Source: Ornithinibacillus halophilus (lineage in GTDB: Bacteria; Bacillota; Bacilli; Bacillales; Amphibacillaceae). From it: a DNA stretch of 64,000 nt. Below the pieces are notes generated by a model. That model was not told the origin of the DNA, did no database searches, and worked only from the letters and a program-made list of their open reading frames with translations. Shown in pieces: positions 15,969 through 24,764 of this stretch. Every line of letters starts with the position of its first letter. Position 1 is the stretch's first letter. The stretch spans positions 1 to 64,000 of the forward strand of contig NZ_FQVW01000010.1 of NCBI RefSeq assembly GCF_900129485.1, given 5' to 3'. A program made the translations under genes and the position numbers.

Positions 15969-18296
15969 TTATTGAACGCCTGCAGAAATCTGTATTTGTT
16001 TCTGCATACTTTCTTGAATTAAACCATCTTTATGCCTTGTACTATTTAAAAAGTGGATACAGAAGTGTCCGTTGTAATTATTATCCTTTATATCTGAAAT
16101 ACTGTGTGGATAAGAATGCATCGCGGCTGCTAATTTTCTTCCATTCACAGAAATAATTATAGCTCGTGGTGTCCAGCTATAGCTTCCACCCCAAACATCC
16201 TTCATAATTTTGGCATCGGTTGCTGTTAATGGTTCTGAATCAGCATGATTTCCCCCAGTTGTATGCTTCACTTTAAACGTACGACCTGTTTTTACATCTC
16301 GTACTGTAGCTACTGTACCAACAGGAAACACATACCTGGCCTCAGTCCACCAATCTAATAATTCCCCATGATTCGGGCTAACTGTGTCTTTTACTGGTAC
16401 ATGATATACAGGGATCATTATTTTTTGACCAATTGACAGAGAGCTATTTACTGAAAGGTTATTTTCCTTAGCTAATTCAAGCATTGGAATCCCATAATCG
16501 ATACTCAACTTCCATAAATTATCCCCTGATTTTACCGTGTGTGTTTCAAAACTAACTGTCACTTGCTGTTGTTTCGAATCCGAAGTACCTTCTGAACCAG
16601 AAACAATTAATGTCCGTCCAATTTGAAGGTCATCATGTCTTAATCCATTTAATCGTTTTATTTCATCAACCGTTGTATCAAAACGTCTAGCAATTCCTAA
16701 CAACGTGTCCCCTCGAACTACTGTATAGTTGGTTGCTTTGGATTGAGATGGTGGTTGTTTTTCAGGTTCAGGTTGTTTAGTTTCGGCTTTACTCTCACCC
16801 GAAACATTTAATTTTTGACCGACTTTAATTGTATTACTAGTTAAGTTATTCCAGTTTTTAATGTTATCCACTGATGTGCTAAATCGGTTGGCAATCGAAT
16901 ATAGACTATCTCCTGCCTTAACAGTATACGTTGTTTGACTTTCAGGAGCAGGTGCCTTATTTTCAGTTTTCCCCTCACCTGTTACCGTTAATTGTTGGCC
17001 AATACTTATTACATTACTAGCCAAATTGTTCAAACGTTTCATCTGGTCAACCGTTGTATTATATTTTTTTGCAATGGAATACAACGTATCTCCTGCTTGT
17101 ACAGTATGAGCTTTCGAAGGTGCAGGAGATTCGGCTTTAGGTGTATTTGGTACTCCACCTTTTGAAACAACAAGCGATTGACCAATTTGAATTGGCTCAA
17201 TTATGTCGTTCCAATTCTTCAAGTTCTCTACTGTAGTGTTAAAGCTTTTAGCAATACTGTATAACGTATCGCCAGCCTTCACTGTATAAGAACTTGGTTG
17301 TGTTAACGATAACGTTTGACCCGGTGTAATTAGAGCATTTGTTAATTGATTGTAGCGTTGTAATTGATCTACTGTTAAATCAAATTTTTTTGAGATACTG
17401 AACAACGTATCACCTGAAGTCACCGTATATGAACTTGGTCTAGTGTGAACAATCAATACTTGTCCAGTAATTAAAACATTACTAGTAAGTTCATTTATTT
17501 CCTTAATTCGGTCAACTGTTGTATTATATTTTTTGGCAATCGAAAAAAGACTATCTCCTGCTTGAACAGTGTACGTTTCCTTGTTCATCGATTGAACGGG
17601 AATACTGTCCTCTTGTGACTGGTCCATATCTTCAATATCGATTGCAGAAAAACTAAAAGTTTCCATTTCTGGGCGATGTGTTTCAATTTTTACCTCTTCA
17701 TCTTCAATATTCTTCTCCACTATATAACCAAGGGCCTCAGCTACAAAACAGATTGGGACAAAAATCGATCCATCTCTTTGAATGAAAGAAGGTGTCTCCA
17801 TTCCTTCCCCATTAACTGTCGCGGTATCATCATCGATAAATAATTCGATATCAGTACCGCCTCGTTGAATACCAACCTGGTTGGAACCTTTATCATATCG
17901 CACTCCAGCTTCCAAGTGAGTTGAGACGAAAGACAGAGGAATATATACCTCATCTCCATCTATAAATGCAGACGGTTTTGTATGAAAGTGCATTCCATCA
18001 ATAAACAACTGGATCTTATCGTTTTCGAACTTATCATTATCATAGAACTTACTTATATCATCAAGAAAATGTTCATCAGCATCAATTGCAGTTCCTCTTT
18101 GGTCTCGATTTAAATTTTGATTCTGCGTTTGATTAATACGCTGAAGATTTAATTGTCCATTATTATTGTTATTATTTTGATCGATTTGTTCTTGTTGAGG
18201 GATTACTGGATCTTGCGGTGTAGCATCATCTTGTTGTGTTGTACATGCAGTTAATATAACAGCACTTGCAGTTACCGAAAGATAAATCCTTCTCAT
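15969..18296 (-). CDS. Surface lipoprotein with stalk domain, seven LysM domains and a conserved C-terminal domain
   Basis: A 775-residue lipoprotein (lipobox LTAC, Cys18). Order: low-complexity Gln/Asn linker (20-75); copper-amine-oxidase N-terminal-like stalk domain (about 90-200, with 'PSAFIDGDEVYIPLSFVS' and 'RDGSIFVPICFVAEALGY'); seven LysM domains of about 43 residues between about 238 and 640, each opening Y/H-T-V-x-x-G-D; then a domain of about 130 residues with 'GGNHADSEPLTATDAKIMK' and 'GHFCIHFLNS'. The last domain is often found behind LysM in Bacillus wall proteins; its conserved His and Cys suggest an enzyme or metal site, but its activity is unknown to me. LysM binds peptidoglycan or chitin, so this is a wall-bound protein. 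Confidence 0.88.
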   Translation of the reverse strand: MRRIYLSVTASAVILTACTTQQDDATPQDPVIPQQEQIDQNNNNNNGQLNLQRINQTQNQNLNRDQRGTAIDADEHFLDDISKFYDNDKFENDKIQLFIDGMHFHTKPSAFIDGDEVYIPLSFVSTHLEAGVRYDKGSNQVGIQRGGTDIELFIDDDTATVNGEGMETPSFIQRDGSIFVPICFVAEALGYIVEKNIEDEEVKIETHRPEMETFSFSAIDIEDMDQSQEDSIPVQSMNKETYTVQAGDSLFSIAKKYNTTVDRIKEINELTSNVLITGQVLIVHTRPSSYTVTSGDTLFSISKKFDLTVDQLQRYNQLTNALITPGQTLSLTQPSSYTVKAGDTLYSIAKSFNTTVENLKNWNDIIEPIQIGQSLVVSKGGVPNTPKAESPAPSKAHTVQAGDTLYSIAKKYNTTVDQMKRLNNLASNVISIGQQLTVTGEGKTENKAPAPESQTTYTVKAGDSLYSIANRFSTSVDNIKNWNNLTSNTIKVGQKLNVSGESKAETKQPEPEKQPPSQSKATNYTVVRGDTLLGIARRFDTTVDEIKRLNGLRHDDLQIGRTLIVSGSEGTSDSKQQQVTVSFETHTVKSGDNLWKLSIDYGIPMLELAKENNLSVNSSLSIGQKIMIPVYHVPVKDTVSPNHGELLDWWTEARYVFPVGTVATVRDVKTGRTFKVKHTTGGNHADSEPLTATDAKIMKDVWGGSYSWTPRAIIISVNGRKLAAAMHSYPHSISDIKDNNYNGHFCIHFLNSTRHKDGLIQESMQKQIQISAGVQ

Positions 18297-18420
18297 CTAA
18301 GAAAACCTCCTTGGGGGGACAATTAATACATTTTCTTATTAATTAAGATGTACCGTGGTAAAAATGAAAAACGGATAATTAATTACCATAAAAGACAGTT
18401 TTTCTCATGGCTAAAGAATA

Positions 18421-18450
18421 AAAAAATCCACCAGTCTCGCTCGGTGGATT
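18421..18450 (-). terminator. Intrinsic terminator of SNF2 helicase gene
   Basis: AATCCACC pairs with GGTGGATT around a 10-nt loop; the minus strand continues with TTTTTT. Confidence 0.8.
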
Positions 18451-18467
18451 CAATACTTATTCAATAA

Positions 18468-21400
18468 CTAACTCAGTAGGTCTTGTATATCTTCTTCCGT
18501 CAGTGTGCTAAGTCGCTCATCTTTTGGATCGATTACTTGCTCAATGAGGTGTTTTTTCTTATCTTGTAACTCATTCATTTTCTCTTCAATCGTCCCTTTA
18601 GCAACAAGCTTGATGACTTGTACAGTCTTCTTTTGCCCAATTCGATGGGCTCTGTCGGCAGCTTGTTCTTCTACAGCTGGATTCCACCAACTATCATAAA
18701 AGATTACCGTATCCGCACCCGTAAGATTCAATCCAGTTCCCCCTGCTTTTAAGGAAATTAAAAGAATATCTCGTTCGCCACTGTTATATCGATTACATAG
18801 CTCCACTCTTTCATTGGAAGGAGTCTGACCATCTAGGTAAAAATAAGCGATTCCTTCCTCTGCAAGTGCTTGGCCAATTAATTGAAGCATCTTTGTAAAT
18901 TGAGAAAAAATTAACAATCGCCGGCCTGCCTGGTTTGATTCATGGATAATCTTCATTAACTGCTCAAATTTGCCTGAGGTTCCATCATACCCATCAACAA
19001 ATAATGCAGGATGACAACAAATTTGGCGTAATCTGGTTATACCAGCTAGTATTTTTATGCGATTTTTTCTAATTGTATCCCGGTCCAAATGGCGCAAAGT
19101 CTTGTGTCTTAGTTTTGCTAAATAGCTGGCATAGAGCTTTTTCTGCTCAGGTAGTAGCTCTGTTGCATCAAGCACTTCTATTTTCTCTGGCAATTCATCA
19201 AGTACGTCTTCTTTGATTCTACGTAACATGAAGGGACGAATTCTTCGGGCTATTTGCTTATTCGTTAGTTCACTATATTCCCGTAAACCTAAAAATAACT
19301 CAGGGAAAACGACATGAAAAATGGACCACAATTCTTCTAATGCATTTTCCATCGGTGTTCCAGTTAATGCAAAACGGTGAATAGCATTTATTTTTTTCAC
19401 CGTACGAGCTGTTTGTGTTAACGGGTTTTTGAACATCTGTGCTTCATCGAAAAACACAACATGATACTCCTGATTCTCATACCATCGAATATCACTACGT
19501 AACAGCGGGTAACTAGTAATAATCACATCAATGGTTTCAAGTTCTTGTTGTAATTGTATTCGTTCGGCCTTGCTTCCATCCAAAATCAGTGCTTGTAGAT
19601 CAGGTGCGAATTTCATTAATTCACTCTGCCAGTTATACGTAACCGAAGATGGACATACGATTAATGCAGGTCGTCCCTTTTCACGGATTAATGGAAGTTC
19701 CGATAAAATAAAGGCAATGCTTTGAATCGTTTTCCCTAACCCCATATCATCTGCCAAAATTCCACCAAATCCGTAACTTGCTAGTGCTTTTAACCATTTA
19801 TAGCCATGCTTTTGATAATTCCTCAACACATTATCTAATTGGCTAGGTACTTCGAATGGTAGCCGTTCTGGTTGTTGGATGCTTTCTAAAAACTCTCGAA
19901 AAGATGCTTCGATAGTGATAGCATCCGTATTTTCTAACGTATTAAGTAATCGAAGACCTTCAATAACTGGGACTTCAAATTGTTTTTCCCATTCATCATC
20001 TTGAATTGGTACAGCCTGCATGAAGCGCTTGATTTCCTCCATTTCCCTCGTTTCTAGGGATAATAAAGCACCATCTCGTAATCGATAATATTTGCGCTTT
20101 TCTTCTAAGGCAGCTAAAACGTCTTTGATTTCTTGTTCTGGAATCCCATCAATTTTAAAAGTAAACTCAAGCCAGTGAGTGCGCTCCTTATAATGCCTGA
20201 TTTTAATTTTCGGGATTGTTGTTTTAGGTAAAATTCGCATTCTGACGGCTGACGTTGCATATACTTGAACCATTTTTTGCAATTTCGGCAACTCATGGTG
20301 TAAGAAATTATATTCTAACTCTTCATTTTGAAGGTAATAACCACTTTCTGTTTGGTTAAATTGACTTTGTTCCATCATCTGTAGTATTTCATCTTCTTTT
20401 TCCATATCGCGAATGATCATTGATCCAACTTTCGGCTGTCGGTGATCAAGTGGATTAATGGTGACATTATTATACTGGAACTCTAAACCTGCTAATAAAC
20501 GATTTTTCACACGATCTAAAAATAAATTAGCTTTGAGTGGTGTTTTCTGTAATTGAGCAGAAATTTCTCCAGACAAATGTACTTCTCCCAATTTCCTTAA
20601 AGAAGGCAATAGCTTTTCCATGTAATATTTTAATTGATTCATCGGGATCGGTATTTCATTCGTACCCGTACGTTTCAACATTCGTTTTAACTCATAAAGA
20701 CGGTCTGCTTCCCCTCTTTTTACGGCAACTATTTTCCCTGCACTTAGGACGGTGTCATAGTCCTTTAGGAGAATCATTTCTTGTAACCCTTCAATGACCA
20801 ACCGAAATCCCTTTTCCTCTGAACCTGCAAATATAAAGGTTAAAGGCAAATCCCCATCCGATACGTTAAATTCATAATACGTTTTCGTTCCATATTGTAA
20901 AATTACATGTGAGGCATGTAATAATAAAGGCTCTATTTGCTTCCAAGCTGAGGAGGGTATCGGTAAAGTAGCTTTATTAGATTGGTATTTAGCTTTTGAT
21001 GGCATGGCACGATAATATACTTTTTCATCTTCCATGACATGTATTAATTGCCGAATGACTGCATCTGACTTCTCATCAAAAAAATGCCGTTTTGGATCAT
21101 AATCCAAATGGTTCCTACCTTCTTTTACATCCTCTAAAAATCCCCGAACATCTTCAATACGCTTAGAATTCACCATAAGTTCAATTGCAAACATAAAATT
21201 ATCATGATCTATTGTAATTACTTTACAGAAAAATTTCACTTGCATAACGGATCTATTTTCAAAATGCATTTGTGGACCACTAGATGGAATTGGTGATGAA
21301 TCAAACAACGTCAACAAATCACTTGATAATTCCCCGTCAGATGTTTCAATGGATGCAGGTTCCACAATTTGTTCTTCTTGAAGAGCGATTAACACAGCAG

Positions 21401-21644
21401 CGATATGCTGACAGTCTTTACTAAATGAAGAAAGTGATGGACAGCTGCAGGTTGCTGAAAAACCCTTCCTATTTTTCTCAATATTAATATGAAAGTCCTC
21501 GACTCCTTGAACAATTGCCTGAACAGAGTCAGTAGAAATTTCCTCAAACGATACTTTTCCATTACGATAAAAAGCATCCCCACGTTTAAAGGAGACTGCC
21601 CCACATCGTTCTTTAATTGCTATTTGACTTAATTTTAGATGCAC
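18468..21644 (-). CDS. SWIM zinc-finger SNF2/Rad54-family helicase
   Basis: About 1058 residues from the GTG at 21644, chosen for the AAGGAGGGG site 7 nt upstream. A SWIM zinc finger lies near residues 60-85 (C-x-C...C-x-H in 'CSCPSLSSFSKDCQHIAA'). A poorly conserved middle region precedes an SNF2 core from about 605: Walker A DDMGLGKT, DEAQ box, 'ALTGTPMENALEELWS', and motifs V/VI 'SLKAGGTGLNLTGAD' and 'RAHRIGQ'. Such proteins are ATP-driven DNA translocases in repair, transcription or anti-phage settings. No restriction or defence gene is adjacent, and the gene has its own terminator, so a house-keeping translocase is likeliest. Confidence 0.92.
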   Translation of the reverse strand: MHLKLSQIAIKERCGAVSFKRGDAFYRNGKVSFEEISTDSVQAIVQGVEDFHINIEKNRKGFSATCSCPSLSSFSKDCQHIAAVLIALQEEQIVEPASIETSDGELSSDLLTLFDSSPIPSSGPQMHFENRSVMQVKFFCKVITIDHDNFMFAIELMVNSKRIEDVRGFLEDVKEGRNHLDYDPKRHFFDEKSDAVIRQLIHVMEDEKVYYRAMPSKAKYQSNKATLPIPSSAWKQIEPLLLHASHVILQYGTKTYYEFNVSDGDLPLTFIFAGSEEKGFRLVIEGLQEMILLKDYDTVLSAGKIVAVKRGEADRLYELKRMLKRTGTNEIPIPMNQLKYYMEKLLPSLRKLGEVHLSGEISAQLQKTPLKANLFLDRVKNRLLAGLEFQYNNVTINPLDHRQPKVGSMIIRDMEKEDEILQMMEQSQFNQTESGYYLQNEELEYNFLHHELPKLQKMVQVYATSAVRMRILPKTTIPKIKIRHYKERTHWLEFTFKIDGIPEQEIKDVLAALEEKRKYYRLRDGALLSLETREMEEIKRFMQAVPIQDDEWEKQFEVPVIEGLRLLNTLENTDAITIEASFREFLESIQQPERLPFEVPSQLDNVLRNYQKHGYKWLKALASYGFGGILADDMGLGKTIQSIAFILSELPLIREKGRPALIVCPSSVTYNWQSELMKFAPDLQALILDGSKAERIQLQQELETIDVIITSYPLLRSDIRWYENQEYHVVFFDEAQMFKNPLTQTARTVKKINAIHRFALTGTPMENALEELWSIFHVVFPELFLGLREYSELTNKQIARRIRPFMLRRIKEDVLDELPEKIEVLDATELLPEQKKLYASYLAKLRHKTLRHLDRDTIRKNRIKILAGITRLRQICCHPALFVDGYDGTSGKFEQLMKIIHESNQAGRRLLIFSQFTKMLQLIGQALAEEGIAYFYLDGQTPSNERVELCNRYNSGERDILLISLKAGGTGLNLTGADTVIFYDSWWNPAVEEQAADRAHRIGQKKTVQVIKLVAKGTIEEKMNELQDKKKHLIEQVIDPKDERLSTLTEEDIQDLLS

Positions 21645-21783
21645 TTGACGTCCCCTCCTTCTTAAAACCACGTACGTTCATTACCATTTAAATTTAACAC
21701 GAACAAAAAAATCCTGCTAGTTATGGGAACATTACTGCTATTCTAATCGTCTAATATCTAAAGATAAAAAGAGGGTGTCAAAA

Positions 21784-22701
21784 ATGAAAAAAGTCTTATT
21801 ATTCCTGCTTGGCCTTAGTATTGCTATTTTTGCAGTCGCTTGCAGTAATGAATCAAAGGAAGAATCAGCTAATAATTCTGCTGCAGATTATGATAGGGGT
21901 GAAGAAGGAGAAGGTTATGGCTACGATCATTCTGGCGGATCAGATGATGAAGATGGTGAAGCTGCTGAAGAAGACCATTCTTTACCTGATGACAAACAAA
22001 GCGATAGGAAAATTATCTATACCGCTTATTTGGATATCGTCGTAAAAGATTATCAACAGTCTATAAATCAAATTCAAAACCAAGTAACCGATTATGGTGG
22101 CTATGTCGTAGAATCCAATACGAACCGAAACGATGAAAATGAAATGACAAGTGGCTCCATGACTGTTCGCATCCCTCAGGATCACTTTCAAAAATTTATT
22201 CAAATTGTAGAGGATGGCAGTTATAACGTATTAGAAAGTTCCACATCTGGTCAAGACGTCACAGAAGAATATGTCGATCTAGAATCTCGTCTGAAATCAA
22301 AGCGCGTTGTGGAGGAAAGACTACTTTCATTCATGGAAGAAGCAGAGAAAACGGAAGACTTACTTACTATTTCAAATGATCTAGCAAAGGTACAAGGGGA
22401 AATTGAAGAGATATTAGGAAGGATGAAGTATTTAGATAATCGAACAGATTTGGCAACGGTAACGATTCGTATTCAAGAAAATAATGTTAGTCTAACATCA
22501 ATAAATGACGGTGACTTAAACACTTGGGACAAAACAAAACAACAGTTTTTAAAAAGCATCAACTCGATTATAACTTTCTTTTCAAGTCTATTTATTTTTA
22601 TAGTAGGAAATTTACCTGTTTTAATAATCATAGCAATACTTGGTTTTATTACTATGAGAATCTTTAAACGGAAAAAGGGTCACAAGCATGGTGCAGATTA
22701 A
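21784..22701 (+). CDS. DUF4349 lipoprotein
   Basis: About 305 residues from the ATG at 21784 (AGAGGG 8 nt upstream; the in-frame GTG at 21775 overlaps that site). Lipobox AVAC (Cys20), then an acidic Gly/Glu/Asp linker (25-75), then a DUF4349 domain with 'RKIIYTAYLDIVVKDYQQSI' (read in parts), a central coiled coil (about 165-225) and a C-terminal membrane helix (about 265-290) before basic residues. It is therefore anchored at both ends. The function of DUF4349 is unknown; envelope stress roles have been suggested. Confidence 0.88.
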   Translation: MKKVLLFLLGLSIAIFAVACSNESKEESANNSAADYDRGEEGEGYGYDHSGGSDDEDGEAAEEDHSLPDDKQSDRKIIYTAYLDIVVKDYQQSINQIQNQVTDYGGYVVESNTNRNDENEMTSGSMTVRIPQDHFQKFIQIVEDGSYNVLESSTSGQDVTEEYVDLESRLKSKRVVEERLLSFMEEAEKTEDLLTISNDLAKVQGEIEEILGRMKYLDNRTDLATVTIRIQENNVSLTSINDGDLNTWDKTKQQFLKSINSIITFFSSLFIFIVGNLPVLIIIAILGFITMRIFKRKKGHKHGAD

Positions 22702-22759
22702 TTTTTCTTTCTATTGTGCATTCTAATGGTTATGAATAGCACAAGGAGGTTCATTAGGC

Positions 22760-23602
22760 ATGCAACCACCAAAAGTATATTGCAAAAGTGAGTATGATAT
22801 TCTTAAAAAAGTGATCCTTTGTGAACCACAATATTTAATTAATCGGCAAGTTCTACATGATCCAGAACTACAATATAAACATGTCAAGGAACATGTAGAA
22901 CTTGCAGTAAAACAGCATCGTGAATTTGTTGATACGTTAAATAAATACGAAATAGAAACGATTATGCTCTCTCCAGATAAACATTACCCGGAACAGACCT
23001 ACACTCGTGACATTGGTTTTACACTTGGGCCAACGATTTATATTGCAGAGATGGCTCAAGGTGTACGTAAGGGAGAAGAACACATTCTTAAATATTGGTT
23101 ACATGAGAACCAAATTTCTTACTATAACTTAATTGGAGAACACATTGAAGGTGGAGATGTCATCATTGATCAAGATACCATATTTATTGGATTGAGTAGC
23201 CGTACTAATGAAGCTGCTATTGAGCACTTAAAGCAAATTTTAACCGGCCAATTCCATGTAAAAATGATTCCATTCAAAGATAAATTTCTACATTTAGATT
23301 GTGTTTTTAATGTTCTCTCACCAGAAGTTGCAATAATTTACTCAGAAGCATTATCAAATGAAGACATACAATTTTTGTCATCAAGATATGACTTAATTGA
23401 AGTACCTTACGAAGAACAGCATGCCCTTGCTACGAATGTTTTAAGTATTGGAAGTGGCAAAGTTCTTAGTTTACCAATGAATGAAACGGTAAATAAACAA
23501 ATGCGTAAAAAAGGTTTTGAGATTATCGAAGTCGATATTTCTGAAATTGTAAAATCAGGTGGTTCGTTTAGATGTTGTACCCTTCCACTAGTAAGAGGTT
23601 GA
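22760..23602 (+). CDS. DDAH/amidinotransferase-family hydrolase
   Basis: A 280-residue guanidine-modifying-superfamily protein related to dimethylarginine dimethylaminohydrolase and B. subtilis YkgA. Catalytic features: 'TYTRDIGF' (Asp84), 'GEHIEGGD' near 145, 'FLHLDCVFN' (His near 178) and nucleophilic Cys in 'GGSFRCCTLPL' near 273. It probably hydrolyses an N-substituted guanidine such as methylated arginine. The window also holds a guanidine riboswitch and exporter, but 33 kb away. AGGAGG precedes the ATG. A terminator follows. Confidence 0.85.
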   Translation: MQPPKVYCKSEYDILKKVILCEPQYLINRQVLHDPELQYKHVKEHVELAVKQHREFVDTLNKYEIETIMLSPDKHYPEQTYTRDIGFTLGPTIYIAEMAQGVRKGEEHILKYWLHENQISYYNLIGEHIEGGDVIIDQDTIFIGLSSRTNEAAIEHLKQILTGQFHVKMIPFKDKFLHLDCVFNVLSPEVAIIYSEALSNEDIQFLSSRYDLIEVPYEEQHALATNVLSIGSGKVLSLPMNETVNKQMRKKGFEIIEVDISEIVKSGGSFRCCTLPLVRG

Positions 23603-23603
23603 G

Positions 23604-23632
23604 CAGGGCAGGTATTAATCCTGCCCTTATTT
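23604..23632 (+). terminator. Intrinsic terminator
   Basis: GGGCAGG (23606-23612) pairs with CCTGCCC (23620-23626), followed by TTATTTC. It overlaps the last codons of the convergent uvsE gene. Confidence 0.75.
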
Positions 23633-24583
23633 CATTTCAATTGCTCCCCCTTTAATGCGCTTAAAGCCTCGTACTTTTCCTATCTCCTCCACAAGCTTCA
23701 GGGCTGCTTTATCTTTTGCTTTTGCTTCAATCATAATGTCTGCTGATTTCCCGTAATTCTTTAGAGCTTTTATAAACGGCAAAGCAAAGTCCAAATCTAC
23801 ATAATCTGCATGGGCACGTATTAATTTCTCCGATTTAGGCGAAGACAAGTGAAATTTTGGAACTTTTCCTGTTCTATCCCATGTTGCAAAGATTCTAGGT
23901 AATAACTCCTCAAACGCCTCTTCCCCTGGATTTGCCCAATGATGGTGATAATCAAATACAATTGGGACATCATGACGTTCACATACTTCAAGTGTTTCGA
24001 TGGCTGTATAGGTCTTATCATCATTCTCCAATGTTGTTTGCAACCGTATCTCTTTACTCATTTTTACAAAGTTCTCATCAAATCGATGGATTGCCTCTTC
24101 CTTATTTCCGTACGCTCCTCCAACATGGATATTTAAATTAGCGTCCTCTTGTAACCTCATCGCTTCTAGCATGTTGTAGTGGTATGTCATATCAATGATA
24201 GCGTTGGTTGTCACATGCTCCTGTGGACTAGTAAATAATGTGAATTGGTTCGGATGAAAACTTACACGCAAATTATGTTTATTCACAAGCGTTCCAATCT
24301 CTTGATAAAGTTCTTTAAACGGAGAAACATAGTCCCATTTCACTTCTGGGTGTGTAGCGAGTGGTGCAATAGAAGAAGACATCCGGTACAATTCAATGCC
24401 ATGAGCAATATTGTAATGAAGCATCCGAATGGTATTTAATAAATTTTGTTCCGTCAGATAGTAAAGCTTTTCTTTTCTAGCATCGTGATCTTTTTTTTTC
24501 CAATTCGTGAATGTCATTGTTCTTGAAGGTGACGCTTCCCATAAGGACAATGCAGTTGAGACATATCCAAACCTGAGTATCAT
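23627..24583 (-). CDS. uvsE: UV DNA damage endonuclease
   Basis: About 318 residues from the ATG at 24583 (AGGTGG about 8 nt upstream). UvsE/UVDE signatures are clear: 'RFGYVSTALSL' at the N-terminus, 'SFHPNQF', 'LENDDKTYT', 'VFDYHHHWANPG' and the metal-binding His/Glu residues in them, in a TIM-barrel fold like endonuclease IV. It nicks 5' of cyclobutane dimers, 6-4 photoproducts and some abasic sites, giving an alternative to nucleotide excision repair; common in spore formers. Single gene, convergent with the DDAH-like gene. Confidence 0.93.
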   Translation of the reverse strand: MILRFGYVSTALSLWEASPSRTMTFTNWKKKDHDARKEKLYYLTEQNLLNTIRMLHYNIAHGIELYRMSSSIAPLATHPEVKWDYVSPFKELYQEIGTLVNKHNLRVSFHPNQFTLFTSPQEHVTTNAIIDMTYHYNMLEAMRLQEDANLNIHVGGAYGNKEEAIHRFDENFVKMSKEIRLQTTLENDDKTYTAIETLEVCERHDVPIVFDYHHHWANPGEEAFEELLPRIFATWDRTGKVPKFHLSSPKSEKLIRAHADYVDLDFALPFIKALKNYGKSADIMIEAKAKDKAALKLVEEIGKVRGFKRIKGGAIEMK

Positions 24584-24764
24584 GTTCCAAACCACCTATT
24601 CTAATCGATGAAAGTAGTGTTTGTGAATACTACCTATTCATACAAAGTCCTTTCATTATTTTTCAAGAATATAGGCTATTTATACATGTTCGATATGGTA
24701 TGAATTGTCATCGTAAAAAAGGACGATAAGGGGATTGTAAAGGATATAAGGAAGGTGAAAATAG

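Noticed and set aside
18468-21644. SNF2 helicase as part of a phage-defence island
   Set aside because: Neighbours are a DUF4349 lipoprotein and a LysM lipoprotein; no nuclease, methylase or other defence gene is adjacent and the gene has its own terminator.
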